This document shows positions 1-4,191 of a DNA stretch of 5,097 nucleotides, piece after piece. Each line of letters opens with the position of its first letter. Within the stretch, counting starts at the first letter, position 1. The translations under genes were made by a program, and so were the position numbers. Origin of the DNA: Actinomycetota bacterium (GTDB taxonomy: Bacteria > Actinomycetota > Acidimicrobiia > Acidimicrobiales > BP-101); assembly GCA_030838265.1 (NCBI GenBank), contig JAUTXA010000031.1, positions 1 through 5,097 of the forward strand, written 5' to 3'. The notes under the pieces are model-generated. The model was not told the DNA's origin. It was given only the letters and a program-made list of their open reading frames with translations, and ran no database searches.

Positions 1-740
1 ACCGAATCGGTATCTGGTCCCTCGCCCTTCAGCCCGGTGTCGGCCGGGTCGGCGCGGCGGCCGGCGACCAGGCAGAGGTCGAAGCCAGTGCCCCGGATGG
101 TGGTGAGTGGCGACTCGTCGGAGCGGAAGCTCCACTCGTCTCCACTCGGCCCTATCAGCTCGAAGGCCACCGGCCCAGAGAGCTGGCGCCCGGACCGGGC
201 AAAGGCGTAGGGCAGGGTCCGCCACGCCAGCCGGGCGATGTGGCGCAGCCGATCGGGCGGGTCGAGGGCGACCCCCAAGCCACAGGCCACGTCGCCGGTG
301 TGGATCCACGTCTCGGCCAACCGAGTGGTGGTGAGTGTCCGCACCGACAGCTCGCCCGCCACCCACGTCACCCGGTCGGAGGGATCGCACGCCTCGAACG
401 CCTTGCGCAACGCGGCCGCCCCCGTCTGCCAACGCTCGAAGATGGCGGACGGGGGCTGGCCCCGATCGCGAGCCACCATGAGGTCGGCGCCTTCGTCGAC
501 CGACGACGCCGGGTCGAGCCCGCGTGCCAACTCGACCAGGCCCTCGGCGAAGCGGCCTTCGGCGCTGGCCAGGGCCATCTCGTCGGTCTGGGCCAGGTGG
601 GTCACCACGTCGGCAACGGTCCAGCCCTCGCAGCGCGACGGGCGTTGCCACCCCGCCTCATCGAGACCGCTCAGCAGGCCGGCCAGCTCGGCGTGCTGCG
701 CCGCCAGGTCGGCGCCGATGTCGGCGACGGGTGTGGCCAC
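1..740 (-). CDS. TIGR03084-family metal-binding protein (DinB/MDMPI-like), C-terminus cut by window edge
   Basis: The frame is open from a GTG at 740 to the left edge, giving 246 codons with no stop. Residues 1-150 look like the N-terminal DinB-like four-helix domain of mycothiol-dependent maleylpyruvate isomerase relatives (MDMPI_N). It contains CEGWTVADVVTHLAQTDE (residues 37-54) and RLAETWIHTGDVACGLG (140-156). His48, Glu143 and His147 match the His...ExxxH zinc-ligand pattern of that family. The remainder, ending in the FDLCLVAGRRAD-type segment, resembles the C-terminal half of actinobacterial TIGR03084 proteins (about 260 aa), so probably only 15-20 residues are missing. By family it is a cytosolic enzyme or metal-binding protein of unknown substrate, possibly using mycothiol. 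The GTG lies 9 bases after the stop of the upstream 104-aa gene, in the same frame and without a clear Shine-Dalgarno, so reinitiation is likely. The next in-frame ATG (codon 88) would remove most of the domain. Confidence 0.88.
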   Translation of the reverse strand, partial: MATPVADIGADLAAQHAELAGLLSGLDEAGWQRPSRCEGWTVADVVTHLAQTDEMALASAEGRFAEGLVELARGLDPASSVDEGADLMVARDRGQPPSAIFERWQTGAAALRKAFEACDPSDRVTWVAGELSVRTLTTTRLAETWIHTGDVACGLGVALDPPDRLRHIARLAWRTLPYAFARSGRQLSGPVAFELIGPSGDEWSFRSDESPLTTIRGTGFDLCLVAGRRADPADTGLKGEGPDTDS

Positions 741-749
741 CTCAGCGGC

Positions 750-1064
750 TCAGCGCCGTTCCTTCCGCTTGGGGGGAACGGTGAAGGGCGCCTCGAGCAG
801 GGCCTTGAACAAGGCGTCGTCGGGCTGGTTGGGCTCGTTCAGGCGTTGCAGGTAGAGCTTGAGCGCGGCCCGCCCCGGCGCCACTTGCTCGCCGCGGAGG
901 CCGACCGAGCGAGCGAGGGCGTCCTTGGCCGCCACGACGCGCTCCTTGCGCTTGGCCCGCTCCTCCTCGGTCGGCTGCCGCTTGGTCGCGGGCTGGGCGG
1001 ACGCCGATGCGCCGGAGTTCGAGGACTCGTCGTCGCGAACGGTGAGCTTGGTGCGGATCGTCAT
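750..1064 (-). CDS. Small basic protein of unknown function (104 aa)
   Basis: I do not recognise this family. Residues 1-10 could form a short strand. Residues 11-45 are polar and probably disordered (DDESSNSGASAS, then TEEERAKRKERV). Residues 38-92 look helical, with LALKLYLQRL-like amphipathic character around 65-75, and the tail is strongly basic (PPKRKERR, 97-104). There is no signal peptide, membrane segment or metal motif. Reasons to call it real: it is the first gene of a tight minus-strand pair with the TIGR03084 gene, and its ATG lies six bases after a good TANNNT -10 element, as in leaderless actinobacterial genes. The alternative frames here are ordinary high-GC shadows. The GAGGGG touching the ATG is too close to act as a Shine-Dalgarno. 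Nucleic-acid contact is possible from the charge, but nothing in the sequence shows it. Confidence 0.72.
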   Translation of the reverse strand: MTIRTKLTVRDDESSNSGASASAQPATKRQPTEEERAKRKERVVAAKDALARSVGLRGEQVAPGRAALKLYLQRLNEPNQPDDALFKALLEAPFTVPPKRKERR

Positions 1065-1076
1065 CCCCTCATCGTA
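1065..1076 (-). promoter_or_regulatory. Leaderless-type -10 element for the 104-aa gene
   Basis: On the minus strand TACGAT (1071-1076) is followed by six bases (GAGGGG) and then the ATG at 1064. TANNNT ending six bases before the start codon is the usual geometry of leaderless transcripts in actinobacteria, where the A of ATG is +1. No convincing -35 hexamer is seen 16-19 bases upstream, which is common for this promoter class. Confidence 0.5.
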
Positions 1077-1130
1077 GGCAAAGGCGCCCGACCTACGGTC
1101 CGCGAAGCGACGAGGCCGACACCCCCGCCG

Positions 1131-1142
1131 TAGGGTTCGCCT
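1131..1142 (+). promoter_or_regulatory. Leaderless-type -10 element for the phosphodiesterase gene
   Basis: TAGGGT (1131-1136) is followed by six bases (TCGCCT) and the GTG start at 1143. The spacing is identical to that of the divergent promoter on the other strand. A GCGACG at 1107-1112, 18 bases upstream, matches only the GAC core of a -35 box. There is no Shine-Dalgarno before the GTG, which favours leaderless translation. The first three bases of the hexamer are also an in-frame TAG, so the reading frame cannot extend further upstream. Confidence 0.5.
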
Positions 1143-2618
1143 GTGTCACAGGACGAGGTCGCACGAGCGCTCGACGTCCTCTGCTCCGACCAGCTCGAGC
1201 CGATCGTCGACATGGTGCTGCGGTCGATCGGGCCCGATGAGTACGAGTGCCGCTCGGCCGAAGGGCGCTCGACCTTCCGCCGCGACGAGAAGTGGAACTT
1301 CACGGTCACCGAAGTCGTGGGCCGCGACCCTCTCGCCAACGATGCCGCCGATGCCTTCGTGGGCCTGGCCGCTGAGCGGGCCAACCTCCACCCGAGCCGC
1401 GCCGACAACGCCTATCCCAACGGACGGGAGCAGGTCGCCCAGCTCTTCGACTCGCCCGACGCCCCCGACCTGTGCGTGCTGCACGCCGCGGCCCACAACT
1501 GGGAGGACCAAGGCGGCCACCGGGGCGAGCACGGCTCGATCGATGCCATCCAGGCCCGGGCTCCGTTCATCATGGCGGGAAAGGGCGTGAAGGCGAGGGG
1601 TCGCGTCCCCCGCCACTGCCGGCTCATCGACGTGGCCCCGACCGTCCTCGCCCTTCTCGGTGCGGAGACCATCAGCGGCGTCGGCCTCACCGGCGCGCCG
1701 AGGGACGATGCCCTCCTCGCTCGCCAGGACGGCGAGCCCCTCACCGATCTGCTCGACGGCGAGACGCCCGCCCACGTTGTCGGCTTCCTGCTCGACGGCT
1801 GCAACCCCAACGTGCTCTACGCCATGGCCGAGTCGGGCGAGGCCCCCAACGTGGCCCGGATCATGAGCCTCGGCACCACCTTCGACCACGGCGCCCTCAG
1901 CGGTCTCCCCACCGCGACCCTGGCCAACCACACCGCCACGTTGACCGGTTGCTACCCGGGCCACCACGGGATCCTGCACAACGCCTGGTACGACCGGGCC
2001 AAGGGCGAGCAGGTCATCACCAACTCGCCGGCCACCTGGCCGTGGGCCATGCAGCGACTGCGGACCGACGTCGAGACCATCCACGAGGCGGTGCAGCGGG
2101 TCCGTCCTGGGGCGTTCACGGCCTCGTTCGACGAGCCCGCCGATCGGGGCGCCAGCCACTCGACCTTCGACGCCATTCGCGACGGGCGCCTTCCCGACCG
2201 TTTCCCGGCCGACCAGCTCGAGCACTCGACGGAACGGTTCGTCCGGCCGTCGAAGGACTACCGGCGCATGTCGATCATCGACCACCTCGGCGCCCAAGAC
2301 TGCGTCGACCTCTGGGCCGAGGTCAGCCCCGCCTTCACATGGTTGAACTTCACCCTCACCGACGCCGCCTTCCACGAGGGCGGTCCCCACTCCGAGATGG
2401 CCGCCGCCTCGGTGCGCGACACCGACGCCCGTCTGGGACGGGTCCTCGAGGCCGTCGAGCGGGCCGGCGTCTTTGACGACACCGCCTTCTTCCTGGTCGC
2501 CGATCACGGCATGGAGGAGACCAACCCCGAGGTCCGGGGTGACTGGGGCCCGGTGCTCCGCGACGCCGGTCTGTCCTTCCGCGACGAGGCCTACGGCTTC
2601 CTGTACTTCCTCGACTGA
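1143..2618 (+). CDS. Alkaline-phosphatase-superfamily phosphodiesterase / nucleotide pyrophosphatase-like protein, circularly permuted
   Basis: This is a 491-aa cytosolic protein with no signal peptide or membrane segment. Residues 213-491 match the N-terminal part of type I phosphodiesterase/nucleotide pyrophosphatase (PF01663): metal Asp218 in FLLDG, nucleophile Thr259 in LPTATLANHTATLTG, HGILHN with oxyanion-type Asn280, DxxxH (Asp407, His411), and Asp454-His455 in VADHGM. The missing last zinc ligand normally lies about 100 residues after DHGM in a GDHG motif near the C-terminus. Here it is found at the front: His130 in GEHGS, followed by RAPFIMAGKGVK and LIDVAPTVLALLG (161-173), all hallmarks of the family's C-terminal half. 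Residues 174-212 would join the old C- and N-termini. An in-frame TAG at 1131 and the stop after residue 491 leave no room for the conventional order. The expected activity is two-zinc hydrolysis of a phosphodiester or phosphomonoester; the substrate is unknown. The GTG start is chosen because it is the only one near that TAG and follows a leaderless -10. Confidence 0.9.
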   Translation: MSQDEVARALDVLCSDQLEPIVDMVLRSIGPDEYECRSAEGRSTFRRDEKWNFTVTEVVGRDPLANDAADAFVGLAAERANLHPSRADNAYPNGREQVAQLFDSPDAPDLCVLHAAAHNWEDQGGHRGEHGSIDAIQARAPFIMAGKGVKARGRVPRHCRLIDVAPTVLALLGAETISGVGLTGAPRDDALLARQDGEPLTDLLDGETPAHVVGFLLDGCNPNVLYAMAESGEAPNVARIMSLGTTFDHGALSGLPTATLANHTATLTGCYPGHHGILHNAWYDRAKGEQVITNSPATWPWAMQRLRTDVETIHEAVQRVRPGAFTASFDEPADRGASHSTFDAIRDGRLPDRFPADQLEHSTERFVRPSKDYRRMSIIDHLGAQDCVDLWAEVSPAFTWLNFTLTDAAFHEGGPHSEMAAASVRDTDARLGRVLEAVERAGVFDDTAFFLVADHGMEETNPEVRGDWGPVLRDAGLSFRDEAYGFLYFLD

Positions 2619-2644
2619 CTCGGCTCAGCCCGGGCCACCGCCCG

Positions 2645-2664
2645 CGCCGGCTCGCTAGCTGGCG
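2645..2664. terminator. Possible stem-loop at the convergent gene junction
   Basis: GCCGGCT (2646-2652), loop CGCT, and AGCTGGC (2657-2663) form a seven-pair stem with one G-U pair, extended by C2645-G2664. It lies 26 bases beyond the phosphodiesterase stop and covers the stop codon of the opposing VOC gene. No T-tract follows on either strand, so it is at best a U-less terminator for one or both converging genes. In DNA of this composition such stems also arise by chance. Confidence 0.25.
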
Positions 2665-3056
2665 GGATGGGCGGAGACCGACAGCAGGTTGCCGTCGGGA
2701 TCCTTGAACCAGGCCACGGTCGCGCCGTCGGGCGTGTGCCAGATGGCGTCGGCGTCCTGTTCGATGCCCATGTTCTCGAAGCGCTCGAAGACGACCCCAC
2801 GTGATGCCAGGCCGCGCACGCTCGACGTCATGTCGGTGACCTCCCACCCCAGGGTGGTGAAGGGGTGAGGCGTCAGGGCGGGGACGGGCGTCACGCGCAC
2901 CGTCGTCCCGTTGGCGTCGAAGACCAGGGCGAAGGGCGTGTCGACCACCAGGCGGAGGCCCAGCACGTCCTCGTAGAAGGCCCGGGCCGCGGCCTTGTCG
3001 AGGGTGGGGACGAAGCCCACGAGGGCGGCGCGGCCAAGGCCGGCGTCTTCGCTCAT
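2655..3056 (-). CDS. VOC-superfamily (glyoxalase/bleomycin-resistance fold) protein, metal ligands apparently absent
   Basis: This is a 133-aa protein with the paired beta-alpha-beta-beta-beta modules of the VOC fold. Module 1 covers about residues 10-57 (FVPTLDKAAARAFYEDVLGL, then FALVFDANG and TTVRVTPV). Module 2 covers about 66-130 (TTLGWEVTD, SSVRGLASRGVVFERF, ending in WFKDPDGNLLSVSA). The length is normal for a single-domain member. The usual first-strand His is absent (LVGFVPT). The final Glu of the GN-L-x-E ending is Ser126 (GNLLSVS), so a glyoxalase-type metal site is unlikely. It could bind a small molecule or protein; no substrate can be inferred. The ATG overlaps the TGA of the upstream gene as ATGA (3053-3056), so translation is coupled. 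It is the last gene of a three-gene minus-strand operon and converges on the phosphodiesterase gene. Confidence 0.9.
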   Translation of the reverse strand: MSEDAGLGRAALVGFVPTLDKAAARAFYEDVLGLRLVVDTPFALVFDANGTTVRVTPVPALTPHPFTTLGWEVTDMTSSVRGLASRGVVFERFENMGIEQDADAIWHTPDGATVAWFKDPDGNLLSVSAHPAS

Positions 3057-3532
3057 GACGCCGACGCCGACCGAGCGGGCGGCACGGTCGCCAACTGGCC
3101 GCCGATGATCTCGCGGTCCTCGGGGTCGTCGAGCGTGGCGACGGCCTCGCTGGCCAGGGCGACGTAGCGGTCACGCTCGTCTGCGTTGCCGGCGCAGGCC
3201 TGGGCCCGGGCCATCGTCTCGTAGGCCGAGGCCAGCCGGAAGTCGGTGAAGCCCTCGCTCTGGGTCGCCGTCAGGCACTTGGTGGCGAAGCGCAATGCCA
3301 GCTCGGCCAGCCCCAGCTCGGCGCACACCCGGGCCAGCTGCCCGTCGCCCACCGATCGGTTCGAGGCGTCGCCCACGTCACCCCAGAGGAACCGGGACCC
3401 GAAGGCGGCGGCCAACAGCTCGTCGTCCTCGTCGCCGGTGCGATGGGGCTTGTCGAGCAGGTCCCACGTGTGGTTGTAGAGGGTGGCGGCGAAGTGTCGC
3501 TGCCACCCCGACGCATCTGAGGGCTCGGTCAC
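3053..3532 (-). CDS. TPR-like all-helical protein of unknown function (159 aa)
   Basis: This resembles an uncharacterised actinobacterial family, recalled by the pattern NHTWDLLDKPHRTGDEDDEL (residues 20-39), then a FLWGDVGD segment (48-55), then paired helices that read like tetratricopeptide repeats. Examples are QLARVCAELGLAELALRFATKC (65-86) and FRLASAYETMARAQACAGNA (98-117) followed by RDRYVALASEAVATL (120-134). The TPR positions Gly/Ala-Leu-Ala-Tyr-Ala are recognisable but degenerate. The tail (PPARSASAS) looks disordered. It has no signal peptide and is probably cytosolic. TPR-like folds usually mediate protein contacts; no partner or reaction can be named. The GTG start is three bases after the stop of the upstream surface-protein gene, with AGGA seven bases before it. 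The stop overlaps the VOC start, so it is the middle gene of a coupled operon. Confidence 0.82.
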   Translation of the reverse strand: MTEPSDASGWQRHFAATLYNHTWDLLDKPHRTGDEDDELLAAAFGSRFLWGDVGDASNRSVGDGQLARVCAELGLAELALRFATKCLTATQSEGFTDFRLASAYETMARAQACAGNADERDRYVALASEAVATLDDPEDREIIGGQLATVPPARSASAS

Positions 3533-3543
3533 CCCCTAATCCT
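3533..3543 (-). promoter_or_regulatory. Ribosome binding site fixing the GTG start of the TPR-like gene
   Basis: AGGA (3540-3543 on the minus strand) sits seven bases before the GTG at 3532, inside the last codons of the upstream gene. The intervening bases hold that gene's TAG. This supports the annotated start and coupled translation of the two genes. Confidence 0.5.
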
Positions 3544-3982
3544 GCTGCGCCGCTCGCCTTCGTGCCACGAATCGGCTGCCGAGGAGGAGGAGCAAAGCAC
3601 CCAGGCCCGGGAGGGCAAGAGGCTGCCCACCGGTGTTGGCGATCGTGCCGGTGCCGCCGGCCACGGTGCCGCTGCCGCCCGCCGCCAGCCCACTCGAGCC
3701 CGACGACGTGGTCGGGGTGGTCGACGTGGTCGAGCCCGCGGAGCCCGCCACCGCAGTCGTGCTGGCCGTCGTCGACGACCCCCCGCCCGCCGATGCTGTC
3801 GTCGTCGTGGCCTCGGACGCCGTCGTCGACGTCCCGAGGTCAGACGAAGACGACGAGGTGGTCACCGAGGGCGAGGCCTGCTTCGAACCCGAGTCCTTCG
3901 ACGCGTTCACGCCCAGCCCGATGAGGCCTCCCACGAACAGGAGGCCAACCAGGCTGGTGAGGAGTCGGAGCCGCGAGTTCAG
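3536..3982 (-). CDS. Ser/Thr-rich secreted protein with LAxTG-like sortase anchor
   Basis: With the start chosen at CTG 3982 the product is 148 aa. Residues 2-8 are basic and polar (NSRLRLL) and 10-25 are hydrophobic, forming a signal peptide or signal anchor. Residues 38-97 are low-complexity Ser/Thr/Ala/Gly, probably an extended, perhaps glycosylated stalk. Residues 98-113 are Gly/Ala-rich. IANTG (114-118) resembles the LAxTG motif of class E sortases. It is followed by a hydrophobic segment (122-135, LALPGLGALLLLLG) and a basic tail (RRRAAQQD), the full layout of a cell-wall sorting signal. The expected location is the outer face of the envelope, as a short stalk without an evident functional head. 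The frame stays open upstream to a TTG at 4141, but those residues (FASFDTEPICRSS...) do not look secretory. TTG 4015 is another candidate start. It is the first gene of the operon with the TPR-like and VOC genes. The IANTG core deviates from LAxTG at position 1, so sortase processing is inferred. Confidence 0.75.
   Translation of the reverse strand: MNSRLRLLTSLVGLLFVGGLIGLGVNASKDSGSKQASPSVTTSSSSSDLGTSTTASEATTTTASAGGGSSTTASTTAVAGSAGSTTSTTPTTSSGSSGLAAGGSGTVAGGTGTIANTGGQPLALPGLGALLLLLGSRFVARRRAAQQD
3692..3871 (-). repeat. Low-complexity Ser/Thr-coding tract
   Basis: About 60 codons of the surface protein are almost entirely Ser, Thr, Ala and Gly, seen on the plus strand as recurring gtcgtc and gtggtc triplet runs. 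The repeats are irregular and not a perfect tandem array. The tract may vary in length between strains through slippage or recombination. Confidence 0.55.
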
Positions 3983-4156
3983 GAGATCCCCATTCGTCGT
4001 TGGGCGCGGGCCCAAAGCGAGCGTAACGGCAGTCTTACGCCTGTTTGGGGATGCTCGAGCCCGCCCGGCCTGACCTGCACCGATGCCGCTCCCGCCCGTC
4101 GAAGACCGGCAAATGGGCTCGGTGTCAAAACTGGCGAACAACTTTTCGGGAGTCGG

Positions 4157-4191
4157 TCAAGCCGCCCGACGAGGGCACCCGATGGGGCCCT
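4157..4191 (+). promoter_or_regulatory. Possible sigma-28/WhiG-like leaderless promoter of the FIST gene
   Basis: TCAAG (4157-4161) and CCCGATGG (4178-4185) resemble the TAAA and GCCGATAA boxes of flagellar-type sigma promoters. The -10-like box ends six bases before the ATG at 4192, the leaderless geometry seen at 1065-1142. The gap between the boxes is 17 bases, where about 15 is usual, and the first base of the -10 box and its AA end are not conserved. The assignment is weak. Confidence 0.22.
4172..4191 (+). promoter_or_regulatory. GC-rich stem abutting the FIST start codon
   Basis: AGGGC (4172-4176) and CCC (4178-4180) can pair with GGG (4184-4186) and GCCCT (4187-4191). This gives an eight-pair stem with one bulged A and a three-base loop, ending directly against the ATG. 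If the transcript begins upstream, the stem buries the only G-rich ribosome-binding candidate (GGGG, 4184-4187). Confidence 0.35.

Larger units (their letters stand above)
3983..4191. other. Divergent intergenic region between the surface-protein operon and the FIST gene
   Basis: These 209 bases hold no convincing gene. They are richer in A/T than their surroundings near 4110-4150 (AAATGGG, TCAAAACTGG, CAACTTTTCG). On the minus strand there is a perfect TTGACA at 4123-4128 but no TANNNT at 16-18 bases. On the plus strand there are a sigma-28-like element and a GC stem immediately before the FIST start, described separately. The promoter of the surface-protein operon must lie here, but I cannot place it with confidence; TACGCT at about 4019-4024 on the minus strand is one candidate -10. 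Confidence 0.5.

Noticed and set aside
240..1133. A 297-codon plus-strand frame across the left minus-strand genes
   Set aside because: Low-complexity Gly/Arg/Leu composition and it runs through the divergent promoter region. The opposite strand encodes a recognisable family with its metal ligands.
1146..2507. A 453-codon open frame on the minus strand opposite the phosphodiesterase
   Set aside because: Its product is a Gly/Val/Arg/Glu-rich string without domain features, typical of the antisense shadow of a high-GC gene. The plus-strand frame carries clear catalytic motifs.
2356..3174. A 272-codon Arg/Pro-rich minus-strand frame spanning the convergent junction
   Set aside because: It overlaps the VOC gene, the end of the TPR-like gene and the end of the phosphodiesterase in other frames. 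Its Arg/Pro/Gly composition is that of a frame-shifted shadow.
3692..3871. Repetitive gtcgtc/gtggtc tract considered as a CRISPR or tandem-repeat array
   Set aside because: There are no regular repeat units or spacers. It is codon-level low complexity within a Ser/Thr-rich coding sequence.
3633..4073. A 146-codon plus-strand frame with Val/Pro/Asp repeats (DVVGVVDVVEP)
   Set aside because: This is the complement of the Ser/Thr-rich tract. The minus frame has signal peptide, anchor motif and operon context.
4123..4128. Perfect TTGACA on the minus strand as a -35 box for the surface-protein operon
   Set aside because: The expected -10 position 16-18 bases downstream reads TCTTCG/CTTCGA, with no TANNNT, so a promoter cannot be supported.
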